NCBI GenBank assembly: GCA_031269825.1
Contig: JAISYP010000024.1
Location: 1 to 47,238 of the forward strand
Length of the DNA stretch: 47,238 nucleotides
Direction: 5' to 3'
Origin: Deltaproteobacteria bacterium
Lineage (GTDB): Bacteria; Desulfobacterota; Desulfarculia; Adiutricales; Adiutricaceae
In this document: positions 10,009 to 20,700 of the stretch, piece by piece
Position numbering within the stretch: position 1 is the first letter of the stretch
Layout: each line of letters begins with the position of its first letter
The notes under the pieces: generated by a model
Databases searched by the model: none
What the model was told of the DNA's origin: nothing
Seen by the model: the letters and a program-made list of their open reading frames with translations, nothing else
Program-made: the position numbers and the translations under genes

Positions 10009-10806
10009 ATGGCCAAAATCAAAGCCGTTGATCTCGCCCTCGCCCAAGGCCTAGCCACCACGCGTAGCCAAGCCCAGGCCCTCATCTTAGCTGGCCGCGT
10101 CCTCTGTCAGGATCAAGCGGTCAAAAAGGCCGGTCAGCTTTTGCCCCAAGACGCGCTTTTAACGCTCAAAGAAGGCCGAGTTTACGTTAGTCGGGGGGGC
10201 TTTAAGCTAGCCGGGGCTTTGGATGACTTAGGAGCCAGTTTTAACCTCGACGCGCGAGGGCTTAAAGCCATGGACGCGGGAGCCTCCACGGGGGGGTTCA
10301 CGGATTGTCTGCTCCAGCGGGGGGCTAGCTCCGTCACCGCCGTGGACGTGGGCCAAGGTCTCCTGGATTACGGCCTCCGTCAGGATCCCCGGGTGAAGGT
10401 CGTCGAAAACCTCAATATCCGCCATCTGACCGTGGCCGAGGCCGAAAAAAACCTGGGCGCGCCATTTGATCTGATCACCGCCGATCTATCCTTTATTTCC
10501 CTCGAATTGATTCTCCCGGCCCTAGCCCCACTCGTTAAACCCCAAGGGCGTATCCTGGCTCTCGTTAAACCCCAGTTTGAGGTGGGCCCGCGTCTAGTTG
10601 GCAAAAAAGGCGTGGTGCGCGATCCCGCGGTCAGACAAACCGCGGTCAACAAAATCATCTCTTTGGTGGCGACCTTAAAACCACCTTTTGTCTTCTTAGC
10701 CCAATGCCCTTCGCGACTGACTGGGGCGGAAGGCAACCAAGAAATCTTCGTCTTGCTAGCCAGACGACCAGACAACCCCAACCAGTCAGTTTCGCCAAGC
10801 GGCTAA
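10009..10806 (+). CDS. tlyA: TlyA family rRNA 2'-O-methyltransferase (S4 + FtsJ domains)
   Basis: S4-like N-terminus (LALAQGLATTRSQAQALILAGRV); MDAGASTGGFTDCLLQRGASSVTAVDVGQGLLDYGLRQDPRV; LALVKPQFEVG. Confidence 0.93.
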   Translation: MAKIKAVDLALAQGLATTRSQAQALILAGRVLCQDQAVKKAGQLLPQDALLTLKEGRVYVSRGGFKLAGALDDLGASFNLDARGLKAMDAGASTGGFTDCLLQRGASSVTAVDVGQGLLDYGLRQDPRVKVVENLNIRHLTVAEAEKNLGAPFDLITADLSFISLELILPALAPLVKPQGRILALVKPQFEVGPRLVGKKGVVRDPAVRQTAVNKIISLVATLKPPFVFLAQCPSRLTGAEGNQEIFVLLARRPDNPNQSVSPSG

Positions 10807-10838
10807 GCCACCAGCTAGGCCACCCGGAGCTAAGCCAA

Positions 10839-10864
10839 CCTGATAGCCCAGAGCGGCTATCAGG
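10839..10864. other. Perfect 10-bp-stem hairpin between tlyA and the pyridoxamine kinase gene
   Basis: cctgatagcc-cagagc-ggctatcagg; no T-run on either side. Confidence 0.6.
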
Positions 10865-10930
10865 GTCGCTAGCTCAAGGAGGCGAGCGCGAAACCCGCTT
10901 TCCGCCTTAGCCTTAGATAAAACCCGCTCC

Positions 10931-11803
10931 CTACGTCAACAGATCATAGCCACTGGACTCTAGTGGGGTTTTCAGACTGGTCATGGCCCGCTCCAAAAGG
11001 ATCTCATGATGGCCCAACCCCGAGTAACCAAAAGTCGTCCTAATGGCCGTGGCCACGAACTGGGAACTACGATCCAAAGCCACGGGCAAGCTATCGCCTT
11101 GGAGTAAAGAGCCCGTCAAAACGCTAGTGAACATGTCGCCAGTGCCATGGTACTGGATGGGCACGTAAGGCCGACCGGCCAACCAAAAGCGCCCGTCCTC
11201 GCGGTTGTGAGCGGCCACGGAGCTTTGACCCGGGCGGCTGACCAAAGGTAAACTGGTGATCACCGGTTGCGCCGGTCCCAGCTTAGTTAAAGCCAAAAGC
11301 CATTCCTTAACTTCTTCCGCCTCTAATCGGTCAGGCACGGGACGCTCAAGCATCAAGGCCGCTTCCGTGATATTGGGGGTAATAACGTGAGCTTTCGCGC
11401 AAAGACGGCGCATCTCCCCCACCATCTCCGGCGGCATGGAAGCGTAAAGGCTTCCATAATCGGCCATGACTGGATCCACGACCACCAAGCAATCTGGGCC
11501 ACTAAAAGCGTCAATAAAATCCGAGACCATGGCCGCCTGTTGAGCTGAGCCCAAAAAACCACTGTAAATCCCGTCAAAACGCAGGCCCAAATCCCGCCAG
11601 TGCTTGATGAAACCGGGCAATTGGGGGGTGAGGTCAAACAACTGAAAACCGGGTATGGCCGTGTGAGCCGAAAGAACCGCCGTCGGTAAGGGGCAGACCT
11701 CAAAGCCCATAGTGGAGAGAATCGGAATGACGACCGTTAAAGAGCAACGACCGAAGCCAGACAGGTCATGAATGGCCGCGACGCGAGGCAAAGGATTGCG
11801 CAT
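10931..11803 (-). CDS. pdxY: Pyridoxal/pyridoxamine kinase (PdxY-like)
   Basis: Ribokinase-like fold: IHDLSGFGRCSLTVVIPILSTMGFEVCPLPTAVLSAHT; VVDPVMADYGSLY; YHGTGDMFTSVLTGSLL. Confidence 0.85.
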   Translation of the reverse strand: MRNPLPRVAAIHDLSGFGRCSLTVVIPILSTMGFEVCPLPTAVLSAHTAIPGFQLFDLTPQLPGFIKHWRDLGLRFDGIYSGFLGSAQQAAMVSDFIDAFSGPDCLVVVDPVMADYGSLYASMPPEMVGEMRRLCAKAHVITPNITEAALMLERPVPDRLEAEEVKEWLLALTKLGPAQPVITSLPLVSRPGQSSVAAHNREDGRFWLAGRPYVPIQYHGTGDMFTSVLTGSLLQGDSLPVALDRSSQFVATAIRTTFGYSGLGHHEILLERAMTSLKTPLESSGYDLLT

Positions 11804-11888
11804 GGAACTACCCTTATGATCATAGGCTTAGAATTATAGTCGTAAAACTACAGCCCAATTAGATTATTTAATTATATTCAATTATTTA

Positions 11889-12161
11889 TTAAAATTTGCT
11901 TTTGCGACACTTTTTGGATTTTTTGGTTACGGTGGAAACCAAACCCACAATCGCGGTCAATCCCAAAAGCGTCATCAGGGAACCGGAAAACAGGAACATG
12001 ACGAAAATGTGAGGGGATTCCAGGTTAAAGGCGGATTTAATCACCCAATACCCGAAAGGAACGAAGATTAACGCCATAACCACGAAAAGGATTATACGCG
12101 ACACGATATTATCCTTTCCTTTCCGGAATAAGGAAACAAAAAGAATGGCGCTAAGCGTCAA
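11889..12161 (-). CDS. Small hydrophobic membrane protein, unknown function
   Basis: 90-aa ORF with two to three hydrophobic segments and a basic C-terminus. Confidence 0.5.
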   Translation of the reverse strand: MTLSAILFVSLFRKGKDNIVSRIILFVVMALIFVPFGYWVIKSAFNLESPHIFVMFLFSGSLMTLLGLTAIVGLVSTVTKKSKKCRKSKF

Positions 12162-12251
12162 ACGCGACCTAAGGTTAAATCAGACCGGGCCAGAGGCGGT
12201 CATCCCCAAATTCTGGACAAAAACCGCCATGGCCCAACAAAACGCGCCGGG

Positions 12252-12440
12252 TTAACCCTCAACGATAGAAATAGCGTCGACCTCACAAGCCGACACGCAA
12301 GACTCGCAGCCGATACACTCGGCGCCGTTCACCGCAACCGCCTTGCCGGACTGGATCTCGTAAACGTCCACAGGGCAGGCGTCTTTACAACTGCCGTCAC
12401 CAGTACACTTGCCCGCGTCGATAGTAACTACGTAAGCCAT
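12252..12440 (-). CDS. 2x[4Fe-4S] ferredoxin
   Basis: CTGDGSCKDACPVDVYEI...CIGCESCVSACEVDAIS. Confidence 0.92.
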   Translation of the reverse strand: MAYVVTIDAGKCTGDGSCKDACPVDVYEIQSGKAVAVNGAECIGCESCVSACEVDAISIVEG

Positions 12441-12546
12441 GATACAATCCTCGCCTCATTGGAAATCAGCCCCCATGGGGGCTTGTAATGGAACCCATCG
12501 CGCCTAGAAAATCCAGGCTCAACAAACTGATTCCTTGATTATCCAA

Positions 12547-12575
12547 AACATACCATAACTTTTTTGAAATGACAA
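12547..12575 (-). promoter_or_regulatory. Sigma70-type promoter for the ferredoxin gene
   Basis: On the minus strand TTGTCA - 17 bp - TATGTT. Confidence 0.6.
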
Positions 12576-12626
12576 GGATTTTTGTTGACAAATTTTTTTC
12601 GCCCAGAAATAAAGGGGATATTTGTC

Positions 12627-12654
12627 AAAAAAAACCCCCAGCCGCGGCCAGGGG
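12627..12654 (-). terminator. Probable terminator after rpmA
   Basis: Minus strand CCCCTGGCCGCGGCTGGGGG followed by TTTTTTTT; the stem has an internal bulge. Confidence 0.6.
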
Positions 12655-12675
12655 AACCTTTAAACCCTTTTTTGG

Positions 12676-12933
12676 TCAAACCGATGGGTACACGCTAACC
12701 TTTTTACGATCCGCGCCATACCTCTCGTATTTAACCAACCCATCGACCAAAGCGAACAGGGTGTAATCCCGTCCCATGCCCACATTTTGGCCAGGGTGAA
12801 TCCGGGTGCCCAGTTGTCGCACTAATATGTTGCCAGCTCGGACGGCTTGGCCAGCGTAACGCTTGACCCCCCGCCTCTTGCCAATGGTGTCCCGACCATT
12901 ACGGCTGGAACCGCCCGCCTTTTTATGAGCCAT
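12676..12933 (-). CDS. rpmA: 50S ribosomal protein L27
   Basis: [65 protein letters not shown]. Start placed at MAHKK. Confidence 0.97.
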   Translation of the reverse strand: MAHKKAGGSSRNGRDTIGKRRGVKRYAGQAVRAGNILVRQLGTRIHPGQNVGMGRDYTLFALVDGLVKYERYGADRKKVSVYPSV

Positions 12934-13264
12934 TCGCCTGTCCTCCGCCCGCGCCCAAATCAATGGCCGTGATCTTCAGGGCCGTGTAGTCCTGACGATG
13001 GCCCTGGGCTTTGTGATAGCCCTTGCGACGCTTTTTCTTGAACACCAATATTTTCTTGGCCCGGTCATGGCCCAAAACCTTAGCCCGCACCACGGCTCCT
13101 GGCACCAACGGGCGCCCAACGCGCGTGTCTTGGCCGTCGGCCACCAAAAGAACCTGATCGAGAACCACGTCATCCCCAGGTTCGGCCGATAACCGGTCAA
13201 CCCTAATGGCCTGATTCACGGCCACTTTGCGTTGGCGGCCCCCACTTCTGATTACGGCGTACAA
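12923..13264 (-). CDS. rplU: 50S ribosomal protein L21 (TTG start)
   Basis: (M)[24 protein letters not shown]...[30 protein letters not shown] at 13264 preceded by a ggaggag RBS. Confidence 0.93.
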   Translation of the reverse strand: MYAVIRSGGRQRKVAVNQAIRVDRLSAEPGDDVVLDQVLLVADGQDTRVGRPLVPGAVVRAKVLGHDRAKKILVFKKKRRKGYHKAQGHRQDYTALKITAIDLGAGGGQANGS

Positions 13265-13298
13265 TGTCGTCTCCTCCCCTGGAAAATCAGAAATTGCT

Positions 13299-13327
13299 AT
13301 AATAAACCGGATTGGCCTTCTTGTCAA
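13299..13327 (-). promoter_or_regulatory. Sigma70 promoter for rplU-rpmA
   Basis: On the minus strand TTGACA - 17 bp - TATTAT. Confidence 0.8.
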
Positions 13328-13595
13328 GATTTTTTTCCAAGAAAAAAAGAAATCCGCGTCGACTAGCCGGCGGAGCTTTAAATCCGATTTAGCCAGCTAT
13401 GACGAACCGGCTAGGGCGGAACTACAAGGGCTAACCGGTGAACTAGGGCGAACCGGCTGGTTAGCCAAATTAGTTCTCGCCTTTAAACGCTCCCAGCCAA
13501 TCGCCAGTCCTCTGGGATAGTTCATGAACCCCAGCTCCCCCAGCTTTTCGGGCGATAATCCGTGGCTAATAAACCCAGAAAAGCCTTAAGCCCAG

Positions 13596-16016
13596 CTATT
13601 TAACCACAATATTAACTAACTTGTCGGCCACGAAGATTTTCCGAACCACCGTTTTCCCGGCCAACCACTTCTGAATCACGGGGCTATCCATAACTAATGG
13701 ATCGAGTTCTTCCTGGGTTAAACCCTTGGCCAAATCCAGTTTCCCTCGGACTTTACCGTTGATTTGGATGACGTACTCCACTTGGGTACTTTGGGTGGTG
13801 GCTTCATCATAGCTTGGCCAAGCGGCTTTAAAGACCGATTCCCTCTGTCCTAAGCCTTCCCAGAGTTCTTCCGCCAAATGCGGGGCGAAAGGCGCCAATA
13901 AAATGGTTAAAGTCTCCGAGACAATTTGGTTATGAACTTGATTTTTGGTGATATGGTTGACCAGCTCCATTAAGCGAGCGATGGCCGTGTTGTAAGAAAA
14001 CCGGGCGATGTCCGCCCCCACGGCTTTAATGGAGCTATGGAGCCAAAACAACGTCTCGGGATCTTGGCTGGGCGTTTGTTCCAGGCTCGCCCCTTCCGGC
14101 AAAACCGCGTTGGCCAGGCGATCCAAAAAGCCTTTCATGGCTTTAACCCCGCCATCCCGGAAATCCCCACCCTCCAAATACGCGCCCATAAACATCAGAT
14201 ACATCCGGAAAGCGTCCGCCCCGAATTCGGAGATATAGGCGTCCGGGTTAATGATGTTGCCGCGGGATTTACTCATTTTAGAGCCATCGCGCACGATCAT
14301 GCCATGGGCGACAAACTTTTTGTAAGGCTCGGCGAACTCCAAAAATCCACACGAGCGTAAAGCCCGACAAAGCCAGCGACTATAAAGCAAATGGAGAACC
14401 GCGTGCTCGTTGCCGCCCACGTAAAGATCCACTGGCAACCATTTCTTCGTTAACTCTGGATCAAATGGCCGGTCATCGAACCGCGTGGAGGGGTAGCGAT
14501 AAAAATACCACGCCGAGCACAAAAAATTGTCCGACACGTCCGTCTCTCGCTCGGCTGGCCCCCCGCAAGAGGGGCAAGTCGTCTGATGAAACTGGGTCGA
14601 ACGGGCTAAAGGCGATAGTCCCGAGCCATCCGGTCGATAGTCATCCAGTTTGGGTAGCTTAACGGGCAAATCTTTTTCGGCGACTGGAACTGGCCCACAC
14701 TTTTCACAATAAATAATGGGGATCGGCGGGCCCCAGTAGCGCTGGCGACTAACGCACCAATCGCGTAAGCGATAGTTGACCGTCTTTTTGGCTAAATTCT
14801 TTTCCGCCAAAAAAGCGACGATAGCTTCCTGGCCCTCGGATTTAGCCAAAAGACCGTTAAAAGGCCCAGAATTAACCAACGGCCCATCCCCAGCGTAGGC
14901 CTGGGTCAAGGGATGACTGGCTTGCCCATCGCTCACCACTTCGATGATCGGCAACCCAAACTTCTGGGCGAACTCAAAATCCCGCTCGTCATGCCCAGGC
15001 ACGGCCATAATGGCCCCAGTGCCGTAGCCCATTAAAACGTAATCCGCCACCCAGATGGGAATCTGTTTTTGGTTAACCGGATTAATGGCGTAAGCCCCAG
15101 TGAAAACCCCGGTCTTTTCCCGGTTTTCGGCTTGGCGATCCATTTCCGTTAGACGGGCCACCTCTTGCCTATAAGCCGCCACCGCCTCGGCTTGTTCCGC
15201 GGTCACCAGTGATTTCAATAGCGGGTGCTCGGGGGAAAAAACCATGTACGTGGCCCCAAACAAGGTGTCGGGCCGGGTGGTGAAGATATTAAATTGAGGC
15301 CCACCCAGCGCCTCAAACGTGACCTCGGCCCCATAACTACGGCCAATCCAATTGCGCTGGGCCACCTTGGTCCGCTCTGACCAGTCCAAATTATCCAGCT
15401 CATCCAAAAGCTCTTGGGCGAAAGCCGTGGTTTTAAAATACCACTGAGCCATTTCCCGCTTAGTGACTAAAGTGGCGCAACGCTCGCATTCCCCGTCAAT
15501 GACTTGCTCGGCGGCCAGAACCGTTTTGCAACTGGGGCACCAATTGACTGGGCCGGTCTTGCGGTAAGCGAGGCCATTTTTGAACAAAGTGACGAACATC
15601 CACTGGGTCCAGTGGTAGTACTCGGGGCTGGTCGTGTCCACCTGATGGCTCCAATCGATCATCAGGCCAACTTTTTTTAGCTGGGTCTCCCGGAAGCGCT
15701 CTATATTTTTCGGCACCATTTCCGCGGGATGGCGATTATTTTTTAAGGCGAAATTCTCCGAGTGCATGCCAAAGGCGTCAAAGCCCATGGGCTCGAAGAC
15801 GTCATAACCCAATAGACGATGGTAACGGCCTTGGATGTCCGAACCCACAAACGCGAACAAGTTCCCCACGTGCAACCCTTCGGCCGAAGGATAGGGAAAC
15901 ATCATCAAATTATAAAAAGGCCGCTTGGCCCCGGCCAGATCCACCTGATCGGTCTTGTCTTGGGCCCACTTGTCCCGCCATTTGGCCTCCACAACCGTGG
16001 GATCGTACTTGGCCAT
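13596..16016 (-). CDS. leuS: Leucyl-tRNA synthetase
   Basis: FPYPSAEGLHVGN (HIGH region), KMSKSRGN (KMSKS), editing domain TTRPDTLFGATYMVFSPEHPLL. Confidence 0.97.
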   Translation of the reverse strand: MAKYDPTVVEAKWRDKWAQDKTDQVDLAGAKRPFYNLMMFPYPSAEGLHVGNLFAFVGSDIQGRYHRLLGYDVFEPMGFDAFGMHSENFALKNNRHPAEMVPKNIERFRETQLKKVGLMIDWSHQVDTTSPEYYHWTQWMFVTLFKNGLAYRKTGPVNWCPSCKTVLAAEQVIDGECERCATLVTKREMAQWYFKTTAFAQELLDELDNLDWSERTKVAQRNWIGRSYGAEVTFEALGGPQFNIFTTRPDTLFGATYMVFSPEHPLLKSLVTAEQAEAVAAYRQEVARLTEMDRQAENREKTGVFTGAYAINPVNQKQIPIWVADYVLMGYGTGAIMAVPGHDERDFEFAQKFGLPIIEVVSDGQASHPLTQAYAGDGPLVNSGPFNGLLAKSEGQEAIVAFLAEKNLAKKTVNYRLRDWCVSRQRYWGPPIPIIYCEKCGPVPVAEKDLPVKLPKLDDYRPDGSGLSPLARSTQFHQTTCPSCGGPAERETDVSDNFLCSAWYFYRYPSTRFDDRPFDPELTKKWLPVDLYVGGNEHAVLHLLYSRWLCRALRSCGFLEFAEPYKKFVAHGMIVRDGSKMSKSRGNIINPDAYISEFGADAFRMYLMFMGAYLEGGDFRDGGVKAMKGFLDRLANAVLPEGASLEQTPSQDPETLFWLHSSIKAVGADIARFSYNTAIARLMELVNHITKNQVHNQIVSETLTILLAPFAPHLAEELWEGLGQRESVFKAAWPSYDEATTQSTQVEYVIQINGKVRGKLDLAKGLTQEELDPLVMDSPVIQKWLAGKTVVRKIFVADKLVNIVVK

Positions 16017-16069
16017 TCGCGCCCTCCTCCGGTGGCCCAGTTGGCCAGCCGCGTTGATAATTGGTTGAT

Positions 16070-16098
16070 TATTTAGAACAATTGGCCCGAACTGTCAA
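16070..16098 (-). promoter_or_regulatory. Sigma70 promoter for leuS
   Basis: On the minus strand TTGACA - 17 bp - TAAATA. Confidence 0.7.
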
Positions 16099-16364
16099 GG
16101 TGGCCCAAATTTGGGGATAGCCAAGGTTGAATGGGTAAAATTAATTCGTATAAAACTAAATAAGCTATTTTTTGCCATTTATCATCAAAATTATAAAATT
16201 ATATGGAAGTTTAAAAATAAAAAGTTGTTTACAGATTGATAAAAAATCTTTTACTAATCAAAAAAATATTTAAATTATAAATTATATGAACAATTATATA
16301 ATTATATAATGAACTTGGGCGCCCGAAGATACCTAAGTATAGCCCCAGACAATTTCGGTTTAGT

Positions 16365-17440
16365 CCTAGCGCGCTGGGGGCTATAATAGTTCACTCTATA
16401 TCAATAAAGAGCTTACCCTGAATTTGAGCTTTGGACGTTGGTTTTCTCAAAAATTTCTGGGCCGTGGCGAAAATATTTTTCATCATAGCGATGGCCCTTT
16501 TTTTCTGAGAAAAGTGGGCCATTATGGCCCACTTTTTATTGAAAAATCAAGGCGCGCCCAGGGCGGACTTAGCTCTTTCAACTTTGGCCAATATATCCTC
16601 AACTTGGCCATCCAATGAGAAACTTTCTAACAATTCTATTACAGCGTTCGATAAATGAATAGATCTTATTAACTAACTCCTCAACCAAAATGTTTCGCGA
16701 CCAATCCATGACTATCGCGGTTTTATGGGGCGCGTGGTTATCCAAAATAATCTGGATTTCTTGGTCTGTCGGCGACGCGCTTTTAAGTTATTATAAAATT
16801 GAGAAAATCTAAACTAGCGCGCGTACGCCATGAACTACCCCAGAACGCTCCTTAAGCGTGGCTAATAGAGTAATTGTTCCTTTTCGTTGGTCATCCGCGC
16901 CCATGACCGGCGGGCTTTCCTGGCTCGGAAAATTGATCGCGCGGTGACCGAGCGAGCGCCTGAATCTTAAGGTTTTCTCCACGCTGACGAACATTGAATT
17001 CGGCGGTGGATTGGTCTATAGACCCGTCGCGTCGATGACTTTTTCAATAAAATTAGGTTCATCGCTTAAATTAAATGATCTGAGAAGATGAGGGGCCAAA
17101 CGCGCAAAAATTCCCATCCTCAGAACTGTTAAAAGGCCACGCCTAGTCGCTCAACATTGGTCGCCTGGGAAATGGCCATACCCCGTTGAGCGGCGTTAAT
17201 CCCATCAATGGGATTCAAATCACTGATATCGGGGTCAATAACCAGTCCGTCGACTGAAAATTTCAGGTATCTTTCGCGCCATTTGATAACCTTACGCTTG
17301 GAACAGTTAACTATAGAGGCGATTTCCCGGATATTTTTCCCTTCATCATTTTTAAGAATAATATTCGTCCGCGCGACAAGTCTAGGTTTCGCGGATCTTT
17401 TGTCGGCGACGGTTTCCAATTGAGCGCGCTCCGCCACAAC
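16365..17440 (-). pseudogene. Decayed IS630-family transposase remnant (copy 2)
   Basis: HTH N-terminus (17129..17437: NIILKNDEGKNIREIASIVNCSKRKVIKWRERYLKFSVDGL). Downstream fragments align with copy 1, including the end 'agcgcgctgg...tatcaataaagagctt'. Confidence 0.75.
16438..16553. other. ~116-bp structured insertion in IS630 copy 2 relative to copy 1
   Basis: Absent between the matching flanks in copy 1. Contains the hairpin aaaagtgggcca-tta-tggcccactttt (16510-16536) and the inverted repeat ttttctca/tgagaaaa (16442-16449/16506-16513). Confidence 0.55.
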
Positions 17441-17755
17441 CGAGGTTTCCGTTATCGCCGACCACGATTGAGCCGACCTCTAGATTGGGCGACCTTTACA
17501 CCCGCTCGTCGCCAAATCCAATTAGGCTCCTCGCCTACGGACGACTCTGGCGCCTGTTGGCGCCTCCTGTCGCTCCCTAGCCCACCACCCGATGACGGGG
17601 GTTACATTTGTCACGGGACTAATGACCCCATCCCCAAGCGCGCTTACGCCTCTTCGGCCAGACGCCTACCTAACGCCTTATGGAAACCAGCCCCAGATCA
17701 TTACCCCGGGCCTACCACCACAACGGAGCCCAGCGTTTTTTTGGCTCTTATTTGG

Positions 17756-20700
17756 TTAAAAATTAAATCCCACGCCTAGAGCGACGTTGTTACTCATATA
17801 ACCTTTGGCCGCGTCTAACTCGTAAGTGACGAAAACATCCCAGAAGTCATTGATCTCGACCTTTACCCCAGCCCCAGCTTGGAAACTCCCACTGGCCGGT
17901 TTAATTCCCGTGACTGTCCATCGGTTAGGGCCACCGTTGACTAGCCCCACGGACAACTTGTTATCAGGTTTTTTGGCCATCAATGTCCCGCCTAAACGGA
18001 TCTCTGGGATAATCTTCGCCGATCCCGCCACGAAAGAGCCATTTAGTCGCAAAAGAAATGGGAGCTCCACAATATGGTATGATTTTTTGTCGAACACATT
18101 GACTAACGCTAAGGGAGTTCCATGAACCGACTCCGCCCAGCCGTCTTGGCGAGCGTTTAAATAACTTAGACCCACGGTAGGGATAAGTTTAATGGCTCCC
18201 AAATCAAAGATCTTGCCTACCCTAGCCCCAATTTGCCAAGTGTCTATATCAAAATCACCCTTCTTCCATCCTCCATTAATTCCAACGTTTTTGGCGCTAT
18301 TTTTCGAAAGGGCGTAAGCGACGTTAGCGTCAAAGAATAAGCCACTATTTAATTGGTAAGAGCCATAAACCCCCAAACCCGCCGTATCCGAGTCAATGGT
18401 TGTCCAACCATTATTACTTTCCATCTGGCCAATGGAAAAAGAAGTCGTTAGACCAAAACGTAGGCCCGCAATCCCTTCGGCCCGGTAATCGTAGCCCAGA
18501 CTAAACCCACCGCTATGGAAATCGTAACCGAAAAAATCCACCCGGTTCTTCTGGCGGGCCCATGAGCCATGCCCACCAACCCAAATCCGATTGAGCGCGT
18601 TCGCAGACCCGGCGGCCGGGGGAACGGCGGCGTTATTGTCGCCATGGATCTGATCTAAATGTTTATGGACAGCCCCCTGAAATTGGTTAATCGTGTCCAC
18701 GATGGCGACGTTAACGCCCAACATGGTTTCGCCAGAGCTTTGCTTCATAAACCTTTTGAGGATACCCATATTTCCGCTATCTTCGGCCAGTTTAACGGCC
18801 GAGTAGAACGCGTCGAGTGATTCCTCATCTTTGTCTTTATCTTTATCGTTATCGTTATCGTTATTGTTAAGCGTGTCTATATCACTAAGTTCGTCTATAA
18901 GCTGTTTATCATTATCAGTAGGTTTATATTTGTTTATATAATCTAAATAATTAATAGTATCACTAATAGTCTTTAAATATATATTTATTTCAGCTGGAAC
19001 ATCATCATTAACAATAATGTATGATGGCGCTTTAAAATCCGCCGCGGTAAGTTCAAGAGCTTCACTGGTTTTAGCGATAATAATGGGTGATTTTAAATCA
19101 ATTTTATAGGAAAGATCTAATTTAATTGGCTCTTCTCCGTCCAAGGTAATTAGATCAGTGGCGGTAAGTGAGCCTTGGTCGGTTCCGTCATAATCAATTT
19201 TTAAAATGGAGTCTGAGGTAAAAGTCACGTTTCCCTCAATGTCCAAATCATGAACGCCCAGATCCAACTCCCCCGCTAGGCCTAAACCAATGGCGCCAGT
19301 AGTCTTTAATCTAGCCGGGCCAGCCAGTTTAAGGACGCTATTCTGGGCGATCTTTAAAGACTGGGTCAAAGTTAAAGCCGCCCTAGCTCCCAACTCCACA
19401 TAAGCGCCAGAGGCCACGACATCATTAGCGGTATCTATGAATTGATTGGCGGCGACGAAGTAGTGCTCCCCACCAATAAGAGACAATTTTTGAGTTTTGA
19501 TGTCGCCCCGATAATAGTTGACGGATGGCCCGTTCAAGGTGATGTCGCTCGCCGGATTAGTAGTGAGGTCGCGAAATGTATTCACCCCCGCGGCGACAAC
19601 CATGTCGCCATCAGAGTAAAGGTCAGCCAAAAAGACGTTTCTGGCGCCACCGGCGATGGAAATATCGCCAGTAACGTTAACTTTCGAGTTAAAGGTGTTT
19701 ATTTGACCGCCGGTGATATTCAGTTTACCAACATTAGTTAATTGGTTGATAGTGTTCGATCCATCCACGATTAATAGCTCGCCACTGGCGTTAACTGAGC
19801 CCTTGACCAGGTTATTCCGAGGGCCACTATCAAAAATTACGTTGTTATTAATCCCATTTTGATTGCCCCCAATGAGATTTCCACCAATTTCGACTCCCGC
19901 CAAGGTCACGGTATTGTTGGAGGTATTAGACACATCAGAGGTTGTGTTGGAATAGCCACCATAAACGTCGCCCGTGACGTTGACATTTATCAGAATTACA
20001 GTATTGTTGTCCGCGAACGAGCTATTTGAGAAACCACCAATCACGCTTTCGATATTGTCTAACATATCTATAATAAATACCGTATTGTTGAACGCTTGGC
20101 CTATGGAAGCCCGACCGCCGGCGATATGACCAGTCACGCTTCCTCCGGTGATATTAACAAGGTTAAATGAAACGTTCGCCATCGAGTCGTCTCGCGCGTA
20201 CCCACCGAAAATATTATTATCCGCGTCAGTTCCATCTAACTTAACGTAGTTGCCACTAACTTCAGGCGTGTAAGGACTAAAGCCAGTTCCAACATAACCA
20301 CCATAAATCTGGCCGGCTAATTTACCGCCAGAGACATAGACGATGTTGTCATTCGCGACTCCACTATCAACCAAACTACCATAGATAGAATTACTGACGT
20401 TTGAATTTTGAAGCGTGATATTGTTACCATATGAATTTCCACTTAACATATAACTACCATAGACATCAGTAGCGCTTGAATTTTCAAATGTGACGTTGTT
20501 ACCAATTGAATTTCCAGAAATATATATAAAACTACCATAGACATCAGTAGTTATTGAATTATTAATTAATACGCTGTTGCCACTGGTGTCGCCAAGATGA
20601 TTAATATAGCCGCCATAAACGTCGCCCGTAACGCTAGCATTTGTCAAAATCACGGTGTTGCTGTCCGCTGACGAGATATTTGAGTAACCGCCAATCACGC

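Noticed and set aside
17420-17779. 119-aa plus-strand ORF antisense to the autotransporter end
   Set aside because: Pro/Arg-rich translation without domain features; probably fortuitous.
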